64,000 bases of DNA from Balneolaceae bacterium (GCA_017643365.1 JAEPNO010000006.1:62001-126000); one strand, 5' to 3'; positions 1 through 9,326 are shown, counted from the stretch's first letter. Made by a program: numbers and translations. The notes: a model not told the origin generated them from the letters alone.

Positions 1-1134
1 ATTTCACTAGATATATGCGAGGTTGCTGGTTTAGCACACGATATCGGGCATCCACCATTCGGACACCAAGGTGAAGAAGCTTTAGATGAATGTATGCGAG
101 ATTTTGGTGGATTTGAGGGAAATGCCCAGACATTAAGGATATTAACTAGATTAGAAAAGAAGGCTCTGTTTGATGTAAGTGAAGGGTACAGTTATGATAA
201 CAGAGCAGGGTTAAATCTAACATTTCGAAGTCTTGCATCCGTTCTAAAGTATGATAGGGTGATACCCGAAAAAAACGATAATCGTACCAGTGAATGGATA
301 AATCATCCAATGAAAGGATATTATAATTCAGAGAGTGACATTGTAAGTCAGATAAAAGAGAAGGTTATAAGCAGTGATGTGGAGGGTTTTAAAACAATAG
401 AATGTTCCATAATGGATCTTGCAGATGATATAGCATATTCAACTTATGATATTGAAGATGCATTTAAAGCTGGTTTTTTGAACCCGTTAAAGATACTGTA
501 TACATCAGATGAAATTCTGGAACAAATAATAGAAAAGATTGATCCAGATGAGGACAAAGGTATTGAAGTAAACGATATCAAAGAAGTGTTATATCGAGTA
601 TTTGGGTCAGTATTCGATGTAGAAAAGAGTATAGAAGACTTTAAAAGTCCAGAGGAATACGCATATTACTATAGTAATACAGCATACAATACGTCAATTG
701 AAAGTGCCAGTAACGGATATTTACGAAATATAATCACCTCAGGTAGAATAGGATATTTAATTCGCGGTGCATATATAGATAATGATGATTACACTCCATT
801 AGCAAAGGTATCTATAGATGAAGAGAGACGACTTGAAATTGACGTTTTGAAGTACCTTGTGTACTGCACTCAAGTTGAAAATCCAAAATTAAGTATCGCC
901 AAACACAGAGGTCAAGATATAGTTAAGGAGATTTTTGGATTCTTATACTCTAAGGGAGGATATGACTCACTTCCTGATGATTTTCGTGCCATGTATGATG
1001 AAATTCAAAGTAACGACTTACAAAGAGCTAGAGTGATCTGTGACTTCATAGCAGGTATGACTGATAGATATTGTTCTGAGTTTTATTACAGATTGAAATC
1101 TGAGAACCCAAAATCAATTTTTGTCCCTCTCTAG
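1..1134 (+). CDS. dgt: dGTP triphosphohydrolase, HD superfamily (5' end outside window)
   Basis: The reading frame is open from base 1, so the start lies outside the window; 377 residues are visible. Visible residues 9-20 read AGLAHDIGHPPF followed by GHQGEE, the metal-binding HD signature of bacterial dGTPases, which hydrolyse dGTP to deoxyguanosine and triphosphate. A second helical block around residue 140 (MDLADDIAYSTYDIEDAF) also fits the family, where it completes the active site. The C-terminus ends cleanly in PKSIFVPL. It converges on hsdR, with 23 bases between the stops. dGTPases and related HD hydrolases can limit phage growth by depleting dNTPs, so its place beside a restriction operon may be meaningful, but a housekeeping role is equally possible. 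Confidence 0.88.
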   Translation: MSLDICEVAGLAHDIGHPPFGHQGEEALDECMRDFGGFEGNAQTLRILTRLEKKALFDVSEGYSYDNRAGLNLTFRSLASVLKYDRVIPEKNDNRTSEWINHPMKGYYNSESDIVSQIKEKVISSDVEGFKTIECSIMDLADDIAYSTYDIEDAFKAGFLNPLKILYTSDEILEQIIEKIDPDEDKGIEVNDIKEVLYRVFGSVFDVEKSIEDFKSPEEYAYYYSNTAYNTSIESASNGYLRNIITSGRIGYLIRGAYIDNDDYTPLAKVSIDEERRLEIDVLKYLVYCTQVENPKLSIAKHRGQDIVKEIFGFLYSKGGYDSLPDDFRAMYDEIQSNDLQRARVICDFIAGMTDRYCSEFYYRLKSENPKSIFVPL

Positions 1135-1157
1135 CATTTCAGGTAGGACTAATAATC

Positions 1158-4037
1158 CTACCCCACCATCCCCTTCACAAACACATCCACAAAATCGCGC
1201 ATTTTCTGGATGATGCGAGAAGTGATTTGATTTGCGAATAAGGCACTCGGTCTTTCTTCAAGGCAATCATATACGTCATCAATTAAAGGATCCTTGCCCG
1301 AGAAAATGTAGCGATCCATCAGGTTTTGGAACTGCTGTTCATCCAAATTTTCTTCATCGCTGATTTCCTTTAAGCGCAACACTTTCTGATCGTGCCAGAA
1401 TTGTTCGAACTCATCTTCAATGGTATCGAGGTCGTCGATGTGGGGCAGGTTCTCTTCGATGAATTTCTCGATGAGCTCACGCTTGCTGCGTAGCTCCACA
1501 TCACCGGCGAGGATGTCCATAATCGCTTTGGTTTGAGCTTCCTTATCCGGTGCGTCAGCTTGCTTGAGCTTTGCCAGCAGCTTGATGATGTACGATCGAT
1601 TGATCTCGTCTTTGTGGATCAGTTCAAGTTCAAAATCCACATCATCGAGAATGGATACTTTCTCTTTCTGATGCTCGGTGCGCACTTTATCGTGCAGATC
1701 CAAATACTTGCTCTTGTAGTCTTCGAATTGCTGCTCAGGCATCGACAAATCGTCCCATTCGAACTCTACTATAGTCTTGAGTGCGTTCAGCGTGCGCATG
1801 AGTGCGCGGAAGGCTTTCACGAATTCCAGCTCTGCTTCCTCATCCGGTAAATGATCTACACTTTTCACCGTTGGTGTGATTTGCATCAGCTCTAAGAATC
1901 CTTCATTGAATTTCTTAACGAACTCCTCATACGGTGGCGTAAAGATCTCTTCTTTCGCCTGGAGATTGGAGAAAAGCGCAATGGCTTCGTCGGTGCGTTC
2001 TTTAAGGTTACGGAAGCACAGAATATTCCCTTGCGACTTCGTTTCGCCCAGTATACGATTCGTGCGTGAGTACGCCTGAATAAGCCCGTGATAACGCAGG
2101 TTCTTATCAACATACAAGGTGTTCACTTTCTTGGCATCGAAGCCCGTGAGCATCATACTTACCACCAGCACGATATCGAGTCGGTGTTTGTCGTGATCGA
2201 AATTCTCTTTCTCACGGTCTTTGAGTCTCTTACTCAGATCCTTGTAGTAGTTCTGAAAACTCTGGCTGTCTTTGGTCGAGAAATTAGTGCCGAACATGGC
2301 ATTATAATCGCCGATGTATTCTTCCAGCTTATCGCGTGTATGCGAGGTACTGTACCGAACAGAAGGCTCAGCTGCTATTCCAAATTCATCACTTTCCAAC
2401 GCCGGCAACTCACCTGTTGCGTCTTTGTCCTCTTCATTTGTGCCGTAAGTAAAAATGGTGGCTATGCGCAGGTCATGTTCGCCGGCTAATTTCTTTTGCT
2501 TGAACAGATCGTAGTAGTTGATCAGCGTGTCGATTCCACTAGTTGCAAAAAGTGCTGAATAATCTCTGTTGTGCGTTTTTTGATTGTGTCGCTGAACGAT
2601 GTAATCCACAATCTTTTCCAGCCTGCGCGGATCTTCCATAGCCTCGCGCGTATTGATGGCTTCTACATCGATATCGAGCAGGGTATTCCCTTTTTTCTTG
2701 AACCGACCAATGTACTCCACCGCAAACTTCAGCACGTTTTCATCGCGGATGGCATCGGTGATCACATACTTGTGCAGGCATTCATCAAACAGATCAGCAG
2801 TGGTTCGTTTACCAAATTCGTTTTTGTTGGCATTGTCGGCAAAAATGGGCGTTCCCGTGAAGCCAAACAACTGCACATCACTAAAGAACTGCGTGATGGC
2901 TTGATGCGTCTTCCCAAACTGACTCCGGTGACATTCATCAAAAATGAACACCATCTTTTTATGTTGATGCGATTCCATCTGATTGCGATAGCGTTGCTTC
3001 TTGATAGCTACGCTCAACTTCTGAATGGTGGTTACAATCAGCTTGTTTTTGTCGTTGAATTGATTGACGAGCGACCGCGTGTTTTCGGTCATGTCCACAC
3101 TATCTTTTTTGAAAGCGTTGAACTCGTTCGCCGTCTGATAATCCAGATCCTGCCGGTCTACCACAAACACCACTTTTTCGATATCCGGCTGGTTCATAAT
3201 CACCTGACTCGCTTTGAAACTGGTAAGTGTTTTACCCGATCCGGTGGTGTGCCAGATGTATCCGTTTTGCTCTGATTCCTTCACACTCTTTATCATTGCT
3301 TCTACAGCGTAGTATTGATACGGTCGAAGCACCATCAGGATCTTGTGCGTTTCGTTGCGCACCATGTAGTGTGCCAGCATCTTACCCAGGTGATCCCGGT
3401 TCAGAAAAGCGTCCGCGAACTTAGTTAAATTCTTAACGGGCTGATTGTTTTCATCTGCCCAGTCGAAAGTTTGCTTGAACGACTGCTTGCGGTTGTTGGC
3501 GTAGTATTTGGTGTTCACTCCGTTACTGATCACAAAAAGCTGCACGTACTGGAAAAGTCCGCGATTGGTCCAGTAAGCATGGCGTTGATAGCGATTCACC
3601 TGATTGAAGGCCTCCTTCATTTCCAACCCACGGCGCTTGAGCTCAATTTGCACCAGCGGTAAGCCGTTGACTAGGATGGTTACATCGAAACGAACCCTAT
3701 GAACTCCATCTACCTCTATCTGCGTGGTTACCTGAAAACGATTGCGCAGCCAGTTTTCCGAATCGAAGAATTGCACGTACAGTGTTTGATCCTCTCGCTT
3801 AATAGAAAAACGATCTCGCAGGGTTGCTGCCTTTTGAAATACATTGCCTTTGCCCAGGTGATTGAGGATTTGCTCGAACTCAAAGTCTGTATAGGTGTGA
3901 TTGTTGAAGGCTTCCAGCTGCGCCTTCAGATTATCAAGCACTTCTTGTTCATTGGAAACCTGCACCGATTCATACCCCAGCCCGGTAAGATGTTGTACCA
4001 GTTCCTGCTCGAGTTGATATTCGGATTGGTGGCTCAT
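1158..4037 (-). CDS. hsdR: type I restriction enzyme, R (endonuclease/translocase) subunit
   Basis: A 959-residue motor and nuclease subunit of a type I restriction complex; it translocates DNA with ATP and cuts it away from the recognition site. The N-terminal nuclease core is visible as D118 and E132-L-K134 (VQIELKRRG), the PD-(D/E)xK pattern. Helicase motif I is TTGSGKT at 264-270 and motif II is DECH at 367-370. Further on, TGTP and a SMMLTGFDAKKV block followed by QAYSRTNR fit helicase motifs III and V-VI. Length is normal for the family. Its ATG overlaps the stop of the upstream 240-residue gene as ATGA, so it is the last cistron of the operon hsdM-hsdS-GxxExxY-DUF4268-nuclease-hsdR. 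Confidence 0.95.
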   Translation of the reverse strand: MSHQSEYQLEQELVQHLTGLGYESVQVSNEQEVLDNLKAQLEAFNNHTYTDFEFEQILNHLGKGNVFQKAATLRDRFSIKREDQTLYVQFFDSENWLRNRFQVTTQIEVDGVHRVRFDVTILVNGLPLVQIELKRRGLEMKEAFNQVNRYQRHAYWTNRGLFQYVQLFVISNGVNTKYYANNRKQSFKQTFDWADENNQPVKNLTKFADAFLNRDHLGKMLAHYMVRNETHKILMVLRPYQYYAVEAMIKSVKESEQNGYIWHTTGSGKTLTSFKASQVIMNQPDIEKVVFVVDRQDLDYQTANEFNAFKKDSVDMTENTRSLVNQFNDKNKLIVTTIQKLSVAIKKQRYRNQMESHQHKKMVFIFDECHRSQFGKTHQAITQFFSDVQLFGFTGTPIFADNANKNEFGKRTTADLFDECLHKYVITDAIRDENVLKFAVEYIGRFKKKGNTLLDIDVEAINTREAMEDPRRLEKIVDYIVQRHNQKTHNRDYSALFATSGIDTLINYYDLFKQKKLAGEHDLRIATIFTYGTNEEDKDATGELPALESDEFGIAAEPSVRYSTSHTRDKLEEYIGDYNAMFGTNFSTKDSQSFQNYYKDLSKRLKDREKENFDHDKHRLDIVLVVSMMLTGFDAKKVNTLYVDKNLRYHGLIQAYSRTNRILGETKSQGNILCFRNLKERTDEAIALFSNLQAKEEIFTPPYEEFVKKFNEGFLELMQITPTVKSVDHLPDEEAELEFVKAFRALMRTLNALKTIVEFEWDDLSMPEQQFEDYKSKYLDLHDKVRTEHQKEKVSILDDVDFELELIHKDEINRSYIIKLLAKLKQADAPDKEAQTKAIMDILAGDVELRSKRELIEKFIEENLPHIDDLDTIEDEFEQFWHDQKVLRLKEISDEENLDEQQFQNLMDRYIFSGKDPLIDDVYDCLEERPSALFANQITSRIIQKMRDFVDVFVKGMVG

Positions 4038-4756
4038 GCTTTAATTCTGTTCCATTTCAAACATTGAGAATAAAACTCATTAAGCTCATTATGACATTCT
4101 TTTCCATCAAAAGCTTCAATCCATTCTTCATAGGATATCATAAAAGTCTGCATAGCTAATACTCGCCAATACACCTCACCCTTCGACTCCCAAATAGCAT
4201 TTTCTTCTTCGTACATATCGTATCGATCTTCAATTTGACGGGCATAAAACGAAGACTTCAATTTTTCAGCAACTTCGTGTTTGTCAAGAGTCGATAGTGG
4301 CGCAACTACTCCAAAAAAGGAATTGATATTTGTATCACGAGTATTGTAAGCGATACAAGCAATGTTTCGACTTGCCTGATTATAGTTTGGAGCATTGGTA
4401 GTTCCTTTACTTAAAGGACTTCCCATTTTTGCCTCGATGATTCCGAATAGCTTAGCATCATCATTCACGATGATTTCTCCCCGTTGTTCAAAGTTGATGC
4501 TGAAATCACCTAAAGCCATATCAGCATGCGTGTAACCTTCCCTATACTTATCTGCAAATACAAACGGACTTGAAATTAAACCCTCAGATGTCCAGTTGCT
4601 TAGTTCACCAAACGCTATGTCCTTTACTGTGAGTTTTTCCTCAACCGAATGATAAACCAGTAATCGAGTCATCCAACCTTCATTGTAAATCTCAGTAGGA
4701 TTTAAACGATGAGCATCGCCTTGAAGCGTAGATATAAGTTCAAAAATGGCTTTCAT
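4034..4756 (-). CDS. uncharacterised protein, possible PD-(D/E)xK nuclease
   Basis: A 240-residue soluble protein that I cannot place in a named family. Around residues 75-115 it contains THADMALGDF, then DDAKLFGIIEAKMGS. The spacing of an acidic residue before a strand ending in E-A-K resembles the PD-(D/E)xK nuclease core, as does the Gln-containing stretch after it (YNQASRNIACIAYNT). It is coupled by ATGA overlaps to the DUF4268 gene upstream and to hsdR downstream, so its dose is probably tied to the restriction complex. No signal peptide or membrane segment is seen. The nuclease assignment is inferred from motif shape only. Confidence 0.6.
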   Translation of the reverse strand: MKAIFELISTLQGDAHRLNPTEIYNEGWMTRLLVYHSVEEKLTVKDIAFGELSNWTSEGLISSPFVFADKYREGYTHADMALGDFSINFEQRGEIIVNDDAKLFGIIEAKMGSPLSKGTTNAPNYNQASRNIACIAYNTRDTNINSFFGVVAPLSTLDKHEVAEKLKSSFYARQIEDRYDMYEEENAIWESKGEVYWRVLAMQTFMISYEEWIEAFDGKECHNELNEFYSQCLKWNRIKA

Positions 4757-5868
4757 ACTTTCACCTTATTCCAGAATTGGAGCAGTGCGTTATAGAACTC
4801 AATCATATTATCAGCATACCAATCAATCCAAATGTGCCAATCATCTCGATCGTAGAAACTGCTATAATTTGGGTTAAGGTCGGTATACGAGATTTCATGC
4901 TTAATCCGCGACGCCTTTTTTGTCTCAAGACGTTCCCAATCGATTTCCTTGGGATATACCCGTTCGATCTCTTCTTTTTGAGCATACATAGAGTCGAACA
5001 ATTTCTTGTCTTTATCTTTACTAAAGTACAGCTCAACACGAATAGCGTTGCGACCAATACAGAACGCGAACTTACCGTTCCCTACCCAAGATCCGATGCT
5101 AAAACTTCCGCTTGGAGTAACTCGGTCTAACAAATCAAAATTTCGAGCCTTTAACTCATGCTTAAGCTGAGCCCAGAAGTCAGTCAACTTTGCATTCCGT
5201 TCGGCGGTTACCTTACTTTTCGATTTCTCTTCCTTCTCCTTCTCACGTGCATCGATGATAAACTCTTGCGTTTCTGGGAGTGGAATGATTTGTTCAATTT
5301 GGAGGAATATATCTTCGCCTTTGCTGTAGGGGGTTGCACGGAAGCACTGCACGTTGATGTCATGATCCAGCAGCCAAAGCACAGTAGAGGTAACCTCTTT
5401 GCGAAAATTGTTAGCTACAAAGATCATGCGCTGATCTACATCGTTCAGGAGAAGTTGATCTTCTTCATCCAGTTCCAGAAACTCTAAGAGTGCTTCCTTG
5501 GCGTTTTCACCGGTGCCCTGTTTGTCAAGGTATTCCTGATAGATCTTTATGATTTGAGAGGTGGTAAGGGTTGAGCAGTACGAGGCATACTTGAGTGCTT
5601 GCCAGATTACGTTACGACCACTGTCATCGAGTTTATTTTCAATAACCACCAAACCGCCATCTTTGTGAACAGCCAGCAAATCAAGGCGCTCGCGGGTATC
5701 GTTAAAGCCGTCGTACTCTTTTTGGATGATGAGCATATCCGGATCCAGAATTTCCGGGTTCTTCTCAATCCATTCTTGCAGATGATCCCGTTCCCGGAAC
5801 TTTAACTCCTGAAATTGCCGGGCTTCCAACTTCACCAGGTCATTCTTTTCTCGATCTATTTGATACAT
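4753..5868 (-). CDS. DUF4268 protein with NucS-like endonuclease fold
   Basis: A 371-residue protein with two parts. Residues 25-110 look like the PD-(D/E)xK domain found in NucS/RecB-like nucleases: ERLDLLAV followed by GLVVIENKLDDSGRNVIWQ, giving D, E-N-K and a conserved Q. After a charged linker (about 205-225, rich in K and E), the C-terminal half (WAQLKHELKARNF to the end, with FDRDDWHIWIDW-like aromatic content) is typical of DUF4268. Members often lie near restriction systems, but their biochemical role is not settled. It starts 4 bases after the GxxExxY gene stops and overlaps the next gene by ATGA. Confidence 0.78.
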   Translation of the reverse strand: MYQIDREKNDLVKLEARQFQELKFRERDHLQEWIEKNPEILDPDMLIIQKEYDGFNDTRERLDLLAVHKDGGLVVIENKLDDSGRNVIWQALKYASYCSTLTTSQIIKIYQEYLDKQGTGENAKEALLEFLELDEEDQLLLNDVDQRMIFVANNFRKEVTSTVLWLLDHDINVQCFRATPYSKGEDIFLQIEQIIPLPETQEFIIDAREKEKEEKSKSKVTAERNAKLTDFWAQLKHELKARNFDLLDRVTPSGSFSIGSWVGNGKFAFCIGRNAIRVELYFSKDKDKKLFDSMYAQKEEIERVYPKEIDWERLETKKASRIKHEISYTDLNPNYSSFYDRDDWHIWIDWYADNMIEFYNALLQFWNKVKV

Positions 5869-5872
5869 AGTA

Positions 5873-6265
5873 TCATGCTTTAAACTTCTTATTGGTCAAA
5901 CGCTTGAATTGTAATGAATTTGAACCAAAATTAATAAGCAAACCTACCTCTAAATTATAGGCTTCTAAATAGTTGATTGCTTGCGCTAGATGCACATCTT
6001 GTAATTCTATCACTGCCTTAATTTCCACTGCAATCACACCTTCTACCAAAAAATCCACGCGTCGTTTACCTACCGGACGCCCTTTATAATGAATGGGCAT
6101 GTCATGTTCGCGTGAAAAAGACAGCCCCTGTTCGGTCATTTCTATCTCCAGCGATCGTTGATACACCACTTCCTGAAATCCATTCCCCAAATGATTGTGC
6201 ACTTCCATTGCGCTCTTGATAATCTTCCCCGTCAATTCTGAATATTTATACTCATGATTAATCAT
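5873..6265 (-). CDS. GxxExxY family protein
   Basis: A 130-residue protein matching the GxxExxY family. The name-giving motif is GNGFQEVVYQ at about residue 28, and a nuclease-like strand pair follows, VDFLVEGVIAVEIKAV, with D and E-x-K, so the fold is again of PD-(D/E)xK type. The C-terminus (YLEAYNLEVGLLINFGS followed by FKR) is also typical. The molecular role of this family is unknown. Upstream lie two tandem copies of an imperfect inverted repeat (6282-6496) separating it from hsdS, and downstream it runs into the DUF4268 gene. The gene may therefore be an insertion into the restriction operon. Confidence 0.85.
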   Translation of the reverse strand: MINHEYKYSELTGKIIKSAMEVHNHLGNGFQEVVYQRSLEIEMTEQGLSFSREHDMPIHYKGRPVGKRRVDFLVEGVIAVEIKAVIELQDVHLAQAINYLEAYNLEVGLLINFGSNSLQFKRLTNKKFKA

Positions 6266-6281
6266 TCTTTCCCCTTTTTTA

Positions 6282-6366
6282 AACTATGATTTTGATGATT
6301 TCCGTGATGACTATGATCACTTACACCACTCTCCAAACTAAATCATACCAATCACAAAAATCACAG
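6282..6366. repeat. imperfect inverted repeat, copy 1 of 2
   Basis: The left arm (starting AACTATGATTTTGATGATT) is complementary, with mismatches, to the right arm ending AATCACAAAAATCACAG. A second copy follows at 6405-6496. Both lie in the 231-base gap between hsdS and the GxxExxY gene, which holds no other visible feature. Confidence 0.75.
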
Positions 6367-6404
6367 TACAAACACCCCGTACTTGATTTCAACCTCATCC
6401 TTTT

Positions 6405-6496
6405 AACTATGATTACGATGATTCATGTGATGACTATGATCTCCTAATCCACTTCCCAGCCAATCACATTAATCATACCCATCACAAAAATCACAG
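6405..6496. repeat. imperfect inverted repeat, copy 2 of 2
   Basis: The unit begins AACTATGATTACGATGATT and ends ATCACAAAAATCACAG directly before the stop codon of hsdS. It shares arms with the copy at 6282-6366, while the central part differs. On transcription it would form an AU-rich stem at the 3' end of the hsdS message. Confidence 0.75.
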
Positions 6497-7726
6497 TTAA
6501 ACAAACATCTGCTGCAATAAGCCTTTTTTGAAGGTTTGGGCTTTTTCTAATTCTTCCTCAACATGAATAATTTTCTCTTCAATAGATTCTAAAAAGAGAC
6601 CAACCTTTTCTTGTTCGTCCTCATCAACGGGTAAATTCAATGATTTTGATAAGAAGGTCGTATTAGTGATGTTAATTGTATTCTTAGCACCTTTTTGAAT
6701 AATTGAATGCAGGTAATTATGGGCATTAACTGGTGATTCAAAATAAATGTCAAGCAATCTACCTAACCACTTTGTTTCAGGAGTAAATACTCCATAAAGT
6801 GGGGAAACAATTACATTTTTATCGATCTTGCTTTGCTTAATAATTCCATATGGGAAATCACCTGTTGGACTTTTTGTGTAGACAATGTCAAATGGTTGAA
6901 CCTGATTATAATGATCAGTTGTAGATGCTGCAAAGCTTCTGCCAAGATGTTCAATCTGATTGATCAAGCCTTTATGTACTGAGACTGAAAATACTTCTTC
7001 TGAACCATCACTTTTATTTTTATGCTCAAATAATACATCAGCTAACTTTCTTTTTTTCCAATCAGGGTATAGATCTCCATTCGATTTGCGAAACCTAATT
7101 TCTTGGGTGAAGAGCTTCTGCATCACGCCTTTTTTGTACTGCTCCAGCAATTCCTTCTTGCGGGTCAGCTGCTCAATCTTTTTATCCACCGCCGAAAGGA
7201 AGGAAGCGATTTTTTGCTGTTCGGGTTTTTGAGGCACATTGATTTTAAGAGTAGATATATCTTTAGTAGATAAGTTTGGTGGGTCTGTCCCTGCGATATT
7301 ACTCTCAATCTTATAAATGAGAGAGCTTTTTTGGAGTAAATTATAAACGAACTCATTAACTCCATTGGTTAAAAGCTTACCAACCCTTTGGTTAAGAAGT
7401 GACTCATCTTCTTCTTCACTAATTCGAGCAATTTTAAGTTTACCATTCAGGATTGGTCTGGTTAATGCAATTACATAATCACCTGTTTTAAGTAAAAACC
7501 TTGAATATTTCTCTCTAAAATTGGTTGGTAGATAAGATAGATTCGAATTTGATATCTGATTAATACCAACATCCGCGATCTTGATCCATCTACAACCATC
7601 TACCTGCGAATCTGAGCTTGAAAAAGCAAAACCATTGAAAATGGAAAAAACATCGTCAACCTTTTTTAATTCCCACTCCACCTCAAACTCCGGAAACCTC
7701 AACATTGGCACTTTTCGCTCTTCCAT
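6497..7726 (-). CDS. hsdS: type I restriction-modification specificity subunit
   Basis: A subunit of about 409 residues that reads the DNA target. It has the usual two-fold plan: a target recognition domain, the central conserved helix (PEQQKIASFLSAVDKKIEQL, then KKELLEQYKKGVMQKLF), a second recognition domain, and a repeat of the helix at the C-terminus (EDEQEKVGLFLESIEEKI, then KKGLLQQMFV). I prefer the ATG at 7726 (MEERKVPMLRFPEF), one base after the hsdM stop, over an upstream TTG at 7744 that would overlap hsdM; a GAGG lies about 12 bases before it. Translational coupling to hsdM is likely. Confidence 0.93.
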   Translation of the reverse strand: MEERKVPMLRFPEFEVEWELKKVDDVFSIFNGFAFSSSDSQVDGCRWIKIADVGINQISNSNLSYLPTNFREKYSRFLLKTGDYVIALTRPILNGKLKIARISEEEDESLLNQRVGKLLTNGVNEFVYNLLQKSSLIYKIESNIAGTDPPNLSTKDISTLKINVPQKPEQQKIASFLSAVDKKIEQLTRKKELLEQYKKGVMQKLFTQEIRFRKSNGDLYPDWKKRKLADVLFEHKNKSDGSEEVFSVSVHKGLINQIEHLGRSFAASTTDHYNQVQPFDIVYTKSPTGDFPYGIIKQSKIDKNVIVSPLYGVFTPETKWLGRLLDIYFESPVNAHNYLHSIIQKGAKNTINITNTTFLSKSLNLPVDEDEQEKVGLFLESIEEKIIHVEEELEKAQTFKKGLLQQMFV

Positions 7727-7727
7727 C

Positions 7728-9326
7728 TTAAAACGGCGCCTCAATCCCTAGTTGTTTGCAGTAATCGGCTATGGTGGTATCAGTTTCTTTCATGTCCTGC
7801 TCCAGCTGTCGGAGTTCCTGAGCTACGGCTTCCAGATCCACCGGTTCTTCCTCTTCAAAGGTATCCACATAACGCGGGATGTTGAGGTTGTAGTCGTTTT
7901 CTGCTATTTCTTCGCGGTTGGTGATGTAGGAGTATTTGTCCTCAGACACACCCCTAAATCCTTTCTCAAGAGGGGACTTTTGCACAAATTCTCGGTAGGT
8001 GGTTATGATTTTGTCAATGTCCTGTGGGCGGAGGCGGTTCTGGGTTTTCACTTTCTCGTAGTGGTCTTCGCCACTCGCATCAATAAAGAGCACATGTTCG
8101 GGATGGGCGCGTTGCTTGCGGAGCACCAGCACACAGGTTGGAATGCCCGTGCCATAAAAGATATTGGCAGGCAGCCCAATCACGGCATCCAGCACATTCA
8201 ATTCCTTAATCAGGTACTCGCGAATATGTCCCTCGGCGCTGCCCCGGAACAACACGCCATGCGGTAGAACGCACGCCATGGTTCCCGTTTCGTCCAGCTG
8301 GTACAACATGTGCTGCACAAAAGCGAAATCGGCTTTGGTCTTCGGTGCTAGCTTGCCGTAACTGCTAAAGCGTTCGTCGTTCATCTTCAGGGGATCGGAA
8401 CTCCATCGCGCAGAAAAAGGCGGATTGGCAACAACCGCTTCAAAGCGCTGTTCCAGATGCTGAGGGCGCTCCAGCGTATCTTCGTTTTTAATATCAAAGC
8501 GACTGAAATGAACATCGTGCATGATCATGTTCATGCGGCACAAGTTGTAAGTAGTAGGATTGCTTTCCTGACCAAAGTAATCGCCTACTTCTTCTACCTC
8601 ACGCGCCACGCGAAGCAACAGCGATCCCGAACCACAGGTTGGATCGTACACATTGCGCAGGCGTTTCTTGCCGGTTGTAACCAGCTTTGCCAACACCGAG
8701 CTTACTTCTTGTGGCGTGTAAAACTCCCCGGCTTTCTTTCCCGCGCCGGAAGCAAACTGCCCGATCAGATATTCATAGGCATCGCCCAGCACATCGTTTT
8801 CGGGATTATCCAGCTGGAAGTCGATTTGGTCGAGATGACTCATCACCTTTACAATCAGCTCGTTTTTGTCCTCTTCGGTCTTCCCAAGTTTAGAGCTCGT
8901 CAGATCCAGATCTTCAAACAGGTTCTCGAAATCTTCCTCACTTTCGGTCCCCATGGTACTCTGCGTGATGTGGTTGAGTACTTTTTGCAGATCCCCTAAA
9001 ATGAAGGTAGGCGTTCCACCGGCGTCCGCCCTTTTTACTATCGCGCTAAAGAGTTCGTGCGGTTCCAGGAAATAGCCCAGGGTATTCAAGGACATCGGCT
9101 TTAAGGCGCTCACATATTCCTCGCGTTTGGCATGTCCATCCAGTTCGCTGTATTTCAGTCCGTCCGGCTCCAGCGCTTTGTTGGCATACGCTAGCATCTT
9201 TTCACTCAGGTACTTGAAGAAGATGAAGCCGAGCATGTAATCGCGGAATTCATCCGCCCCCATCTTTCCCCGTAAATCGTTAGCAATATCCCAGAGTTTC
9301 TGCTTCAGGTGTTGTTGATTGGTCAT
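7728..9326 (-). CDS. hsdM: type I restriction-modification methyltransferase subunit
   Basis: A 532-residue N6-adenine DNA methyltransferase. The N-terminal helical domain (LWDIANDLRGK, then MLGFIFFKYLSEKM) is typical. S-adenosylmethionine motif I is DPTCGSGS at 228-235 and catalytic motif IV is NPPF at 301-304. The C-terminal part has ENDYNLNIPRYVDTFEEEE, also diagnostic. It is the first gene of the leftward operon. Residues about 449-461 (QKSPLEKGFRGVS) are unusual: they are encoded by a copy of a dispersed repeat (7947-7981) inserted in frame before KYSYI. The 125-base gap to the divergent membrane-protein gene should hold the promoter. Confidence 0.95.
   Translation of the reverse strand: MTNQQHLKQKLWDIANDLRGKMGADEFRDYMLGFIFFKYLSEKMLAYANKALEPDGLKYSELDGHAKREEYVSALKPMSLNTLGYFLEPHELFSAIVKRADAGGTPTFILGDLQKVLNHITQSTMGTESEEDFENLFEDLDLTSSKLGKTEEDKNELIVKVMSHLDQIDFQLDNPENDVLGDAYEYLIGQFASGAGKKAGEFYTPQEVSSVLAKLVTTGKKRLRNVYDPTCGSGSLLLRVAREVEEVGDYFGQESNPTTYNLCRMNMIMHDVHFSRFDIKNEDTLERPQHLEQRFEAVVANPPFSARWSSDPLKMNDERFSSYGKLAPKTKADFAFVQHMLYQLDETGTMACVLPHGVLFRGSAEGHIREYLIKELNVLDAVIGLPANIFYGTGIPTCVLVLRKQRAHPEHVLFIDASGEDHYEKVKTQNRLRPQDIDKIITTYREFVQKSPLEKGFRGVSEDKYSYITNREEIAENDYNLNIPRYVDTFEEEEPVDLEAVAQELRQLEQDMKETDTTIADYCKQLGIEAPF
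7947..7981. repeat. dispersed repeat inserted in frame in hsdM
   Basis: These 35 bases match the reverse complement of an intergenic repeat at 58031-58065 at about 33 positions. On the hsdM strand the repeat reads AAAAGTCCCCTCTTGAGAAA and encodes KSPLEKGFRGV without breaking the frame. It lies in a surface-loop-like region between the catalytic and C-terminal parts of HsdM. Confidence 0.8.

Noticed and set aside
1533-3662. Several rightward open frames of 60-234 codons opposite hsdR
   Set aside because: They lie wholly inside hsdR, whose motifs are clear, and show no family pattern of their own.
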